Positions 22,808 through 35,392 of a stretch of 64,000 nt of DNA are shown in pieces. Origin of the DNA: Lomentospora prolificans. Lineage: Eukaryota; Ascomycota; Sordariomycetes; Microascales; Microascaceae. How positions within the stretch are numbered: the stretch's first letter is position 1; every line of letters starts with the position of its first letter. The position numbers and the translations under genes are program-made. The DNA lies in NCBI GenBank assembly GCA_029532625.1, contig JARFXM010000004.1, positions 4,774,001 through 4,838,000 of the forward strand, written 5' to 3'. The notes under the pieces are model-generated. The model was not told the DNA's origin, did no database searches, and saw only the letters and a program-made list of their open reading frames with translations.

Positions 22808-24120
22808 GGCCGTGGAAGTATCTTGCCCCTTGAGTTTTACTTTTTCTCGAACCAAGAGCTCAGGGGATGAGGCGAAGGTGCTATGTCCTTGCTAGGGACA
22901 CTAAAGACTCTTCGTGACAGGAGACGAAGGGTTAAAGTTATAAAAGAAAAAAGGAGTGTAAGTGTTCTTGAGGAAAAGGAAGGTCCGGTCGAGGGAGGAC
23001 CACGCCAATTCTATTCTTCAAGCCAAGATATGGACATGACAAAGCTTGGGAGTACGAAGTGACAATAAGGTGGCCCAAGTTGAGGAAGGGGAGGTGTGTA
23101 ATGTGTAACAAGCGGATATGTGAACAGGGAGAAGCAGGGAGGTAAAGCTTCTTTTTTGCCAAGACTTTTCTCTTTCTTTTTAAAGAAGCGCCTGCTGGCG
23201 AGAATCGAGGGACGGATAAAAAAAAAAGTGTGGTACTTGGAGCGCGGAAGGGTAGAAGGACAAAAGAAGGGAGTGATGGGGTTGGTATATATGAAAGAGA
23301 GCAGAGTAATGCTAGCTCTCTTCTTGACACATCTGATGTCAGGCGGAAATGAGCTCTTTTTGGGGTACTTTGGGGATCAAGGGACGGGGCTGGACGGGGG
23401 AAACGGGGAGAGGTGCGGAAACTAATATTCGAAACCCAAGGTTATAGGAATGAGAGATGGAGAGAACTCGAGTCTTTTGGAGAGCATCTTGGATTTTTCT
23501 CAGATGTCCCACTTTACGGGGACTTATACAAAGGCCACGAGTCCGCGCGGGTCCCAAATCAAAAATGGAGGCAGAGAGTAGGCGTACGGAGCACGATTCC
23601 GAAGAGTGGTTCTCTTCTAAACGCCCCTCCCCCGCCCGGCCCAGTACACTTCCTTTTACCCTGGGGCTTACGTTTTCCTGTTTTCCAACCTCATCTAAAC
23701 ATTTAGGGTTAAAAGGAAGGAAAGGAGACGCGCAGTCCAAAGCCGCGTTATCACAGATTGGGGGTACTACACTGTTCGGAAAGGGAAAGGGAAGGAAAGG
23801 CAATTTTGACAAGGGGCACGTCAAAAAAGGTTCAATGGCTTAAACAAGGGTAGCAATGGGGGCCAGAATGGTCGACGTTAGTTTCTCTCGCCTGGCATGT
23901 GGCATATCCGGCCTCACGGGACCCCCCAAACAGCTCCCCACCCCATCTGTGCGTATCTACATAACGCCCTCTCAAAAGAACAGGAGATCGGCGCCCTGGC
24001 TTAAGGGGGTTCCGAAGAAATCGGCTTATTGGGCCTTTCATGGCAGACGCGGCAAACGGAACGTGGAGACGGGAAGAGAAAAGTGGGTAGAAGGGAATTT
24101 GACAGGAAGGAGGTCGGGAG

Positions 24121-24160
24121 AGAGAAAGGGAGAGAGAGAGACAGAGAGAGAGAGGAAGGG
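24121..24160. repeat. GA-rich simple repeat
   Basis: Runs of GA dinucleotides interrupted by AAAG and ACAG. Confidence 0.85.
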
Positions 24161-24323
24161 GGGAGGGGTGTGTGTAAGTGAGGGCATAGCGGGATAGAGC
24201 AGGTGTGTTCTGGGCCAAGGTGGTACGTTTTAGAAGGAGAGAGTACAGAAGTGAGAGGGTTTTAGTTAAGTGTACTGGGAGGCGAACGAAAGAATCGGGG
24301 CTAGGGAAGGGTGCCACGGAGCT

Positions 24324-24343
24324 TGTGTGTGTGTGTGTGTGTG
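24324..24343. repeat. (TG)n dinucleotide repeat
   Basis: About ten uninterrupted TG units. Confidence 0.9.
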
Positions 24344-25230
24344 GAGTTCGTGGGATTAATATAAATCCCAAATGAGCTGACGACAGTCGGTTCTGAGAAA
24401 GGACAAAGGGGAACGGAGGGAGAGGGGGCGATAGGACACGGAGAGGAGGGGAAGCCAGAGATGGAGAGCGACAGCTACAGCCAGCACGATGCTACGGAAT
24501 GGCGATTTTTTAACGACGAGCAGGCTGGCGATACCGCGGGCCAATTCTCCAGGCAGGGTAGGGACTCGGAATGAGAGGGAAGAGCGCGGATGAGATCTAC
24601 GTGGAATATTCATGATGGCCGGCGTCGATTCGATGGTGCTAACCCATTGAGCAGGCGGCCAAACGCCAGCATGTGAGGTGGAGATAGTTGCGAAAAGTTG
24701 ATACTAGCGTCGACTACAGCAAGCGTGGTGTCAGACCCCAGCTGGTACGCCGGACGCCGATCCGGGGTGACGGTGATGAAAGGTTGGTCTCACGAAGGGG
24801 GGGGGGTCTCCCATGTGATCGTGTGGGCGCCCGATGGCGAAGTATCGCTCCAAGTGCGCAAAATGGGCATCTTGTAACTTACACGGGTTGCATCTAGGGG
24901 GGACTACGCCAGGCTGCGCGGTAGAGCTTGGTGGAGAATAAAAAAGTCTCCTTGGTTCCATTGTTCGGGCCCACATCGGGGCGTGGAGAGCAACTGACGG
25001 GGCTAGCTCGGGTCAGGGACCGATGTGGGCCAACTTAAAAGAAGGTGGTGGATGGGGAAAAGGGAGAGGATGAGGAAGGGCCAGCGAGAGGGAGGGTGTG
25101 ATGTGATGTGGTGTGGTGTGGTGGGTGGCAGTAGGAGTGGACTGAGGCGTTCGTCCCTTGCTTGCCGACGGCTGTTCCGGACAAATGGGGTCGAGGCCGG
25201 GATCCTAAATTGGGGTCTCCTAGAGACTTT

Positions 25231-25252
25231 GAAGAAGAAGAAGAAGAAGAAG
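25231..25252. repeat. (GAA)n trinucleotide repeat
   Basis: Seven GAA units followed by GACGGCGACGACG. Confidence 0.9.
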
Positions 25253-25732
25253 ACGGCGACGACGGCAAGGTTCAGGGATGGAGCAGCTGGCCACAGGCAC
25301 CGACACAGGCACGGCCGGCGGGTTGGTTCGACGACGAGACGGAGAAAACGAAACCATCAGAACTCTCAACTCACAGCACAGGCAGTTGAGCTGGCGCTCC
25401 CGACGATGGACGAGTGCACATACGTGTCCCAAGTATACGCATTACAGCGGCCCACGAACGGGACCAGGGAAGTTTGGAGTTCTTCTCGCTGGCAGATTGC
25501 AGCCGAGATGGGCTCGATATTGGGATTGGGCCTGTCAAATTCTCTGACGCGGTGCGCTGCGCTGGTGGACCAATCTATGGTGATCTCTGTTTTGCATAAA
25601 TTCGATCCGGGGAAAAAGCATCAAGCCACCTACCTACCTGCACGCCTCGCTTTAGGAAGAATGGAGTGGGCATCCAATCCTTTTCCTCTTTTGCCATTTG
25701 TCCATCGCACCCGAATTGAATTGGCTTGCTAA

Positions 25733-25791
25733 TCTCTCTCTCTCTCTGTCCGTCTCTCGGTCTCTCTCTGTGTCTCTCTCTCGCGCGCGCG
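25733..25791. repeat. (TC)n repeat ending in a (CG)n run
   Basis: Interrupted TC/GTCTC units followed at 25780-25791 by a short alternating CG tract. Confidence 0.85.
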
Positions 25792-26250
25792 CATCGTTAC
25801 TTTTGGATTTACTAGTCATTGAAGGCGATCTGCCTGTCGAAATGCCATTCTCGGATTTATTGCGGCCATGTGCCTCTCTCTTTCTGGGCGTCACGCACCA
25901 TCGACTGGAGATGGAGGATGGCCGGCATTTGGTCGATCGCTTCTCAAACAATGGATGTCTTGCCTTCCTAGCCAGCTCGGCTATGGCCCTTTTGCACGTT
26001 GTAGCATCAAGCTGGCAACGTATTTTCCTTCCGAGTTTCTCTTCTTTTTGAGGCTATTTTCTGGAAATATTTGGAACGCCCGCTGGTCTTGAGCAACGCA
26101 ATCGGCGGCCAGCTCTATGGTAAATGCGCCACGAGGGTTTCTGCTGGCGTATAAGAACGAACGAGAACCAGTCCAAGATTGCCGCTGGCTGGTCACCCTC
26201 AATCTAAATATTACAAATGGCCACATGGCTTTGCTTCACGGACACAACAG

Positions 26251-26302
26251 GAAGATGATGAAGAAGAAAAAAAAAGAAAAAAAGAAAAAAAAAAAAGAAA
26301 AG
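26251..26302. repeat. A/G homopurine tract
   Basis: About 50 bases made almost only of A and G on the plus strand, with A runs of up to 12. Confidence 0.9.
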
Positions 26303-26430
26303 GCCGTCTCGGCTACAGGCTATTACGCGTCAGCACCAAAAAAACACCATTATAACACACACCTACTCTAACGGGTTTTTTTTTCTTTTCTTTCTACCCG
26401 CTCGCTTCTTTTCTTCTCTCCTGGTTCTAT

Positions 26431-26456
26431 GCACGCACACGCACACGCACACGCAC
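26431..26456. repeat. (CACGCA)n repeat
   Basis: Alternating GCACAC/GCACGC units, about four copies. Confidence 0.85.
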
Positions 26457-26711
26457 TTGCACGTTTTTCCCCCGTCTCCGGTTCCCGTTTCTTTTACCCG
26501 TTGCGTCCTGCTCGCTCGATTCCTAGGAGGAACGCTGGGCCGACACGGAGCGCTCCGCTGGGAAAAGGAAGAAAAACGCACAGATGATTTTTAACATCAA
26601 GGTCGGGGTAAGCTTCGTGTATGATGACGTTGACAGCGGGATCGAGAACTCCGGACCCGGATATTGGCCTGGACGAGCGGATAACGCTCTCTAGGCTTTG
26701 CTTAGGGTGCA

Positions 26712-26732
26712 GTGCGGTGCGGTGCGGTGCGG
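26712..26732. repeat. (GTGCG)n pentanucleotide repeat
   Basis: Four copies of GTGCG in tandem. Confidence 0.9.
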
Positions 26733-29568
26733 TTGTTTTCTTTTCTACTTTGTCTTCTAGTTGGCAGCTGCTCCGATGTCGTTTGTGGCCTCGGACGGAC
26801 ATCGGACCGAGACGTAGCATGCGTCACAATAGCGATGGTTAGGATGAATGGGACTCGCCGAGGGCGCACCGTAATAGATAGCCATCGACGAGCAAGGCAG
26901 AGGACAAAGCCGCAATCGCGAGTCAAGAGGCTTGTTCTTGGCATCCATCATTGCCTCAAGACCCTGCAGCTGGAGCTAAGACAACGAGACTGAGTCTTGT
27001 GCGATGCTCGGGTCCCGGCTGGCCATCGCTGGCGGTCTTGGCCATCGTCCCAAGCCTAACCTTCGTTTGCGACCACTTCTTCATTGTTCCCCTCTTCCCC
27101 GCAATTCATCCTCTGCCTCGTTTAAGAAATTTTGAAAAAACCTGGGCACTGGGCCAGGAAACCAGTTCACCGTCTTAAGAGAACAAGATGAGGCGTATAC
27201 CCATCGGATCGGCATGCGCTTGCATATTCCCTGATCGCCATCGCGTGGATGTTCTTTGAGGAGGGCACGTACTCTGTCTGATACAAGGCTGGGCCAAAGG
27301 AAAAAAAAAATGCGGGCTCGTTTGGTAGGTTCTGGTCTCTGGTTCCAGTCTCAGATGGACCTGGTATACCAGGGTTGGCCCGATATTGCCCAGATGGCTT
27401 GTGTATGCCTTTTTCCTCGCCGTCCCTGGCTGTTGTGGAAGCGCGCCGTATCCTTTGCCTATTCTCGCTCCCCTCCGTGACCGAGTTGACCGCCGAATAG
27501 TAAGCTTCCGTTCGTTCGGACGGAGTCAAAGCTCACCTGAGGGAGCTGGGCGCCAATGTCCAGAGGTGGAATATGGCCCGAGGGCTGAAAGGCCCTTGGT
27601 GTTTGGACACAACCAAAGGCGGCGGACAGAGTGAAGATCCCTTGCCTTTTCGATCACACTGCTGGCCAGTACACGCAAAGCGCTGGCTGGTTGTCGCATT
27701 TTGCCTCTGTGGTTCCCCATAACACCTATATGGATCCATTGTGGCTGGCCATATAGCAGTTTACTTGACCTTGCTTGACATCGGCGTGGCGAAACCAAGC
27801 ATCGGACCATGCGACTGCAACTCGTCCTTCACCTGCATCGCCCAACGCTGGGCATCTCTTAACCGCGATTCGTTGCCGTTAGGAGGGACAAATGCCATTT
27901 TCTTATTTTTTTCTTTAATAAAGCCGTACGTACCCCACAGGTTGAATTCCGCCTCAATGTCTGGGACCTACATCCGATATTATGATTAGCACTATATAGC
28001 GCCCTGCTATATGTATATAGCCTTGGAGTATATTTCCTTTCTCCCTGTGGTACCCCCATAAGACACATGTATCCAAAACGGGCGATCAAGTCCATGCTTG
28101 CCCGCTCTGGAAGGTGACAGGAAGAGGCAAAAGAAGCCGGAGCAGATGTCTGCGGCGGGCAAAGCAAGACATACCCCTCGCATGGAGATTGGAGGCTGCG
28201 AAAGATTATGCTTCTTTCTTTTCTGCTTAACCTTACTTGGTCGGTCTCTGGTTTTTTTCTCCGTTCGGGCAGTCTCGTCCTGTCTCTGGCTATAGCATAG
28301 GATCTGATGGCGATGGACTTTTGCCAATATGGAGCTGCTATCAAGCGTTGGACCTCGCATTTCTTCCCTCCCGGCGCTTCACTTACACGGGGACGGAGCC
28401 GTAGGAACCAATTTGCGAATTGCGTACCTTCAATAAGTCATCTCCTACGCACAATTTGGCTCTTTTCATCCCTTCCAATTTTCCTGGAGAACGATAGCCT
28501 ACGTTATCCGCAGGCAACGGGAAGCCTGCACAGTTCTGTTCGATCTTGCGGGCCTTGACCGTGTCCAGTTTTGTCTTAAAGCCGCAAACCTCGTCTCTTT
28601 TCCACCTGTTGGTACCATCGTGGAAGCCACCTTTTCTCGTCCGACCTTTTGTTAGATTTCCAATTGCTTTCCCTTCTCTTGACTATCCCTTCTGAAGCCT
28701 CGGCTCCCTGTGCTCGGCAGACAAGACAGAGAGAGAGAGAGACAGAAAGGTTTTGCATACCGAGGCTGGTGCCTCTTTCTCTTACAACTTTATCGGCTGC
28801 TGTTAGATCGTCAACTTGCCTCCTATCCAGCCCCTATCATTCTTCGCTTCCTGACATCAACTTCTCGCCACATCTGATTCTAGACTCAGCCTCGTGATTC
28901 CCTAGTCACAGATCACTTGCTCCTTTTGAATCCTAGTCGAATTTACTCGAAACGAGGGTCTTTTGACGCCGACCTCAGTCTGATCATCCTCCTCTTCGCT
29001 TCTCACTTTCATCCTTGCATTTCAAGAGGATTGACGATTTCCATCTTTACAAGAATCCCCTCGTCGCTTCGTCTCTGCTTCCCCAGCCTGCATTACGATT
29101 CATCCTCGCTCAATCACAGAGAAAAAGCCTCCCTCTCATCCCGCTTCCCGCCCTCCACACCGACTTGCTACACGTTCCAGAGCTCCCATTCCATCCCTGG
29201 CCTCCGCCTTGTCTCTCGCGGCTGCGATCTACTCCAACTTCTCTCGTCTTCTCTTTCTTCTCTTCTCCGACCTTGGCTTCTCCTCTCACACCCCCCTCCT
29301 CCAAGGGTAGCCCGGCAAACACCCCGACACGCCCCCTCCCCTCTTCTCCCCTCTTTCTTCTCGCCCCCGCACAAGGCTCGCCGCAAGAGCTCGAGCTTAG
29401 AATTTTTTTTTCTTTTTTTCTGGTCACCTTATCCTCGTATCGGACATCGCCTCTGACCTCACACATTGGTGCCGATCTTCCATTGTTTGAAGTAGCTTGT
29501 TGATCTTCACGCCGCCCATTCTTTTCTTTCCAAACCTACAGCTCGGATATCGGCCTCTATCGTCCAGA

Positions 29569-30794
29569 ATGAGGTTCTTATGTCTCCCGGGTTCTTATGG
29601 GAGCTCGGATGTAAGTTGCTGATGATCCCTTCCTGTTGTAGAGCTGTCAGGTGCGCATGTTTCCCACCCGGGCCAAGATTGGGATGGTACACAGAGTTCT
29701 GGGTAGGGATGGGCGGCACATTTGACGGGAAAGAAAGCTGGAAGCTGGGTCTGGTGTTAGTGAGGCTAGGCAAGGGTTCACGATGCTGACAGTCTTTGAA
29801 GAAATTCCAGGTGCAACTCGGTATGAAGACTACCCCCTCAAATACACCGTGATGGCTCCGCCATCCTCTTCTCACCATACCCCAGGCAAAGCAGAAGACT
29901 TACACCCATTTTCCCTTTTCCCGCAGCCCCCATCGTGACGGAGCTCACATCCGACGACTCGGCCACGTTCCACTTCATCAATGGTAACTGTGAAGCCACC
30001 CCGCCCGAAGGCTTTGAAGAATTCTTCGGCCAGCCTCCCTACCACCGGTTCATCGAGCCGGACGACCCGGACATCGTCGAGGGCGCCGACGTCCTCTCGC
30101 GTATCCGCGACTTCCCCGAGTGCGAGACGCCCGAGGATACGATGCGCGAGCTGATGCGCGAGGGCGTGGCCGACTGCCGGCGGTCGACGGTGCGTGCGAT
30201 CCAGTACCTGTACGAGGTGATGGAGAAGAGCGGGCCGTTTGACGGGGTGATTGGGTACTCGGAGGGGGCGATGCTGGCAGCTACGTTGCTGCTGTTTGAG
30301 CAAGTGAGGAAGAAGGAGTTTGGAATCGAGCCTATGCTCAAGTGCGGAGTGTTTTTCATGGGGTGGCCGCCTTTGCATCCAAAGTGGTTGAATTTGGTGT
30401 TGGCGGATGAGGCGGATATCATGATTGAGGTGCCGACGACGCACATTAGTGAGTTTTCAGTCTCTATCCCATTTTCCTGCACTTTTTCTTTTTTCTTTCT
30501 CTTTTCCTTTTTACTTTTTATTATTATTTTTTTTCCTTCCTCTAGCCTCCTCCTTTATCGAAAGGGCTGTAAGGCTGGGATGATTAACTGGTACGTGTTC
30601 TAGTCGGTTCTCTGGATCCGTACCTCGACGGATCGATGGCACTCTACAACGTCTGCGACCAGGACACGGCGTACATCTTTGACACGGCCAAGGGACACAC
30701 TCTGCCTAGGGAGAAGACACTGGTGAAGGAGTTGGGAGACACGCTTCGCAACATGATGGCGCAGGTTCACGAGAAGAAGGAGGCGGAGGAGTAG
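29569..30794 (+). CDS. FSH1-family serine hydrolase (LovG-like candidate release enzyme)
   Basis: Small alpha/beta hydrolase. Four exons (29569-29610, 29793-29820, 29927-30448, 30604-30794) give 260 residues, near the size of LovG-type thioesterases. Splicing joins MRFLCLPGSYGSSD, the 9-codon exon SLKKFQVQL and APIVTEL, restoring the family N-terminus. Nucleophile Ser is in VIGYSEGAMLA; candidate Asp in GSLDPYLDGS; His in AKGHTLPRE. It ends in a charged Lys/Glu tail with no membrane segment or signal, so it is probably cytosolic. LovG, in the same family, is known to free the product from a highly reducing synthase that lacks its own thioesterase; the neighbouring synthase lacks one too, so the same task is inferred. 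The alternative is an unrelated housekeeping esterase. Confidence 0.85.
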
Positions 30795-32456
30795 ATGAAT
30801 GCATGCATCATTAGACCTGTGGTTTTCTGATTTTTCTTTTCCTTTTCTCTCTTCGGTTCTTCATTTTTTCATTCTCTGTTTTATACTTTTTTTTTCTTTT
30901 TTCTTTTATCTATTTACCAGTTGCTTGGCTCATCTCTTTTGATTCTCTTGCTTTCATTCTTATACAAAGTTTTCCTTGTTACTCGGGTTCGTCGTTGTCC
31001 AATGATCCATTGCACTTACACCGCCCACCAAGCTATAGAGTTGGAAATACCAAAAACGCTTTCCCCACGTAAATCAGTTTGCATTACCTATAGTCCAAGC
31101 TCCCGGGTGAAAGTAAGGAAAAGAAAAGACTCGGCCAAAAAGAGCAGAAAGCTTCCCCTCTCGTCGGCCAGGAACAGAGACGACCCTGCCGCAAGAGGTC
31201 CGCTGTTTCTTCCCGGTTTAATGCAGCTGGCTAGACGAAGGGGGTTCGGGTTCTCCACGCTGGCCACATCCCACTGCAGTGTTTCTGACAGGTCGGCCCG
31301 GTGGTAAATGGAAATCTTCCGTCGGCTTGGCATGATCAATCTAAAAAAGACCCAGAGGTGTGCGGGAAAGTGGGTGAGAAAGAGATGGATCAACTAAGAC
31401 AGAGAATCGTAAGCCTCCGGGCGGGCGGCGGGCGGAGGGGCACCTTCGCGCCCACACATCTTGTGTCTCCCGTTTTTGCTCTCCGGACACTACTACACTC
31501 TGGCAGCGTGGAAATCTCGGCAGACTTGCCGATTGGGGAAGCGCCAGCGCGGCCCCTTCGGGACATGTGTGGGGGGAGAGCGAGTTTTCGGGGCGGCAAA
31601 TGCCAGCGTGCGTATTGATCTGCCCATGGGATGCTTGAGGTGATGGAATTTTGGCTTTTGACGCCTACGCTGGACATGGCCCAAGCAAGGGACGCCCAAT
31701 TTGTGCGACCAACCGGACGCTGGCTGGCTATGTAGGCCCTACAGATGCCATATCAGTGCACGATGGCGAGAGATGATGGGAAAGGCCGGAAAGTGAAGAA
31801 TAGAATGCAAGGCCGAGTTGAAGCCGCTTGCGTACGCAGGCCCGAAAAGCCCGCCGATATCTACACCTCTTCCGTCACGCGGGGGGGGTCGCCATCTTTT
31901 CTTTTTTCAGCCTCTCCCTTTTCTGAATGGCCTCAAGAGTGGGATGGCGTCGTGTAGGACGAGCCCAACTACCGAATCGACGACCCGAGACGGGAGACAG
32001 AATCTAAGGCGCTTTTCGCTTGAAATAAGATACCATGGGAGAAATCAAGCTTATACATGAGATGAGAACACGCGTCCCCGTCCAGTGTTTGTCCGGGTGC
32101 TCCAGTCAGTGTTCGTTCCACACCTCGCAAGCCGGGCCTGTACTTGTCTCTTTCCTTCGCTTTTCCTTTTTCTCTCCAACAGATACGCCGCCCAAAAGGG
32201 TGAGAGATGAGAGTGATGGATCTTGCCGGACGGGGGTGGACAGGGATGCGAGGTGTACGATTAGGATTCCGTTTTCTTTCTGTCCATTGCCTGCTGGCCT
32301 CGTCATCGCCCGTGCTGCCAGCATTGTTTCGTCTATCGGCCGAGGTGTGTTGGTAGCAGGATTCGCCGCTCTTCTTCACTTCAGGCTGAAAAGGAAAACT
32401 GGCTGGCTCTTTAATGCCACGTTTAGAACTGGCGTCAGGCGAGGAAAAGAGCCGAA

Positions 32457-32520
32457 AGGGGAAAAGAAAAGAAAAAAAAAAAAAAGGAGAGGAAAAAGAG
32501 GAAAAAGAAAAAAAAGAAAG
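32457..32520. repeat. A/G homopurine tract
   Basis: Over 60 bases of A and G only, with several A runs. Confidence 0.9.
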
Positions 32521-32804
32521 ACATTGGATCCATTGTGGTCGGTACTTCTACTCTGGATAAATTAATTAATGAGCCAAGCAGATCAGCACGCAGTGCAGCA
32601 CATAGACGACGAGAAATGGCCGAATCATTCAGCTAATGAAGACTTGTCATCTGGACTTGGTAACTGTATACGATGATCTTGCAGAGGTAGGTAGAGATGG
32701 AGATTGGATGTGTATATGAGCTTGATTTTAATCTAGAGGCGGTATATCACAAGACAAGAGGATAATACAAAAAGGCATCCACAGTCGTACGTACGCTGTA
32801 GCCA

Positions 32805-32838
32805 CATCATCATCATCATTATCATCATCATCATCATC
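32805..32838. repeat. (CAT)n trinucleotide repeat
   Basis: About eleven CAT/TAT units with one interruption. Confidence 0.9.
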
Positions 32839-33420
32839 CTTCTCTTCGATAGGAGAATCGCTCTCCAGCCGTACAAGCTACAGGCAGTCGGAAACTAGTG
32901 AACCGTGGACGGAGATGAGAATCGGCCTAAGGGATGGATTGATAAGAGAATAAAATAGAGTAGAAGAATGATACTCCGGACGCGTGTTTGATGACTCGAC
33001 CCTCTTCCTTTTTTTTCTCCTCTTTGCCGTCTCTCTTTCCTTTGCTTCTTTCAGCATTCGAGGTGCAAGCGAGTCTCTGTCTTCTCATCTTCTTCCCATT
33101 CTTCCTCTCCCGTCGCGCCTGTCTGCGTCGGTCGAAGAGTCAGGTACTGACTATATCTATATCGCAGGCTATAATGCCCGAGGGACCTGCCGCGGAAGAG
33201 AAGTAAAGTCAATTAAGGGGGGCCAATAGCAGACCCGACTTATAGGGACAAAGTAGATCAATTGTTAAACTGATTTATATGACATCGGGAACCGTTACAC
33301 ACCAATTTTGCCATGCCATGACTCCCTCATACAACATTATCGGATCCTTTGCCTGGTTCTATTGCCCAGACTCGGTCCACACCTCTCCCTTCTTCTTCTC
33401 TTCCTGAGGCAACGGACTAT

Positions 33421-33492
33421 TACCGAATGTAGGTAGGTAAGTAGGCCGAGAATGTAGGTAGCTAAAGTAGACCGATGGAAAAGGTAGGTAGG
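33421..33492. repeat. Dispersed TAGG-unit repeat
   Basis: GTAGGTAGG-like units recur four times within 70 bases (near 33430, 33455, 33485). Confidence 0.7.
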
Positions 33493-34559
33493 TGGTTTAG
33501 ACGGCGAGTGCACCCCCGCTGGCGTGTCGTCTCGGCTGAGAGCCATCCATTTTGCCTTTACGCTCATCAATAGCTTGTATATTCTCGTCAGTCTCTGTCC
33601 TCTTCCTCTCCTGATGCTGCATGCAGAGTGAGATTCTCACTCACTAGAAAAGAGTGAGTGAGCAACTGAGAGCTGCACTCCATCACCCGCCACTCTACTC
33701 GTCCCTTCTCGGCCTGGGTCATCCGATGAGATAGATTCCATACCACGCGACGGAGGCGAGAATTAATTGTGTACAGGCAATACGTACGCTAGGTGGCCTG
33801 CTGTTCTTTTGTACCGGTCTTCCGTTACAGTCCTTTACTTTCCCTTCCCCGGTCTCCTTCTATCTGCTCTGTTCCGGGCCCAAGACAGCGATACTTGAGA
33901 GACGGAGCAGCAGCTGCCAAATTGCATTTGGGGATAGCTTGACGCGAGGAGGCTATCCACACCGTTTTACATCATTTACACAGCCCACGGCTTGGCTTCG
34001 TTGCTCAAGCCTTGCCTAATTGCTCAACGCCGGATTCTTGCCTCCAACGGTTATCCAGGGACTATGCTGGCCGTATCTTCTTAATTCCCCACTCTATTCT
34101 CATGTATGTATATCCCCATCGACGCCGGCAGTCGCCGTGCGGAGAGTAGATCTTCTAAGCCATCTCTGCAGTACTCCCGCCCGCAGTACCAGAGCAAGTT
34201 GTGCCGCCGTCTCTTGCCCGAGCGAGCTAGAGCTACCATACAATCATCCCATAGTAGCTTATCGCTCTTCCTTTGTTACGTCTGGTGAGCTTCAAGAACA
34301 GTTCTTACTACTGTGTTTGGCTTTGGCTTGGGCGAACGTCACACGTCGTTGAACAAGACAATACGAGGACATCACATAGTGATGGAGGCGAGAAGAGTCT
34401 GACGCGCTGGTCTTTCCGGCACATCCATTCCCAATCCCGAAGCCAGACGCTCTCCAGCCTTTCTCGAGGGCAGCCCATCTACTGTTCTCTCAGCGGCGCA
34501 TCATCCACACATTGTCACATATCCATCGCGCTCTCATCCGAGCACCTTGCCTCCCCATC

Positions 34560-35351
34560 ATGTCTCAAGACTCCTACTTACACCCTCACTCCGTCCCGAC
34601 ACAAAGACGCCCGCCCATAATGGACGCCCCAACACCTCCCCCATCTCATCCCCCTCCTCCTCCTCCTCCAATCCTTAGAACCGCAACCCCCTCAGCGCCT
34701 CCCTCAGCCTCTCCCCCTCCCCCGCCAACCCTCCCCGGCGCAACCCATCTCCCCCCCTACTATCCGCGCCGTGCCTCCGACACCCCCGGCCCCTACCGCC
34801 GGCGCCTCCATCAACCCGGGATACCTAGTCGGCAAGCCCTCCTACGCGTCCATCCAGACCGTCACGGAGCCTTCGCTGCCTGCCAGTGCGGCCATCTCCC
34901 AGAAACCTTCCTATGCCTCGCTGGCGTCGACAAAGGGGCTCGTCGGTGCAGCAGCGCCCATTTCCGGGGCGACCGGGAGTGGCACTGGCACTGGCACTGG
35001 CGCGGCGAGGACCGCATTGACCGATGTGCCCGAGAGCCCGAGGTCGCCAAGCTCCTTGAAGAAGTTGGGGAATATATTCAAGGGGCCGCAGAGCCCCGGC
35101 GTGTCTTCTGGTGGTGCGCAGAGTGCGGCGGGTGGAGCTGGGACGACCCAGCCGGCTGCTTCACCCGCGCCTGCTGCCAAGCCTGCCCCGGCGCCGGTGG
35201 CTTCGGCGGCGGCGGGTGGGAAAGTGAATGAAAAGGCGGCCGTGAAGCCAGAGAAGCCCAAGAAGCCGCCGACAAAGTTTGACGGGTACAAGAAAAGATT
35301 CTTTACCTTCTGGGTATGTTTCCCCTGTCTGAGGCTTGGTGGAATAGAGAA

Positions 35352-35392
<41 letters not shown>

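Larger units (their letters stand above)
22808..29568. other. Long low-complexity divergent intergenic region between PKS and hydrolase
   Basis: 6.8 kb without a gene I can support. It is packed with simple repeats (GA, TG, GAA, TC, A/G tract, CACGCA, GGTGC) and purine- or pyrimidine-biased stretches; these create many chance open frames, none with a recognisable family or splice pattern. The final 650 bases before 29569 are strongly pyrimidine-rich, as in a long fungal 5' leader. It presumably contains the promoters of both the synthase (minus) and the hydrolase (plus). Confidence 0.6.
30795..34559. other. Intergenic region between hydrolase and ABC transporter genes
   Basis: 3.8 kb with no supported gene. 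It starts with a T/C-rich 3' flank (30820-30960), then mixed sequence with an A/G tract (about 32457-32520), CAT repeats (32805-32838) and TAGG-type units (33421-33492). Open frames such as 32035-32565 plus are low complexity. Confidence 0.55.

Noticed and set aside
25025..25732. 235-codon open frame
   Set aside because: It spans GAA repeats and biased sequence, has no domain, and overlaps equally long frames on the other strand.
28917..29456. 179-codon Ser/Leu/Pro-rich open frame before the hydrolase gene
   Set aside because: It is produced by the pyrimidine-rich leader; composition, not conserved sequence, explains its length.
32035..32565. Open frame ending in a Lys/Arg-rich tail
   Set aside because: The tail is translation of an A/G repeat tract, and the rest shows no family.
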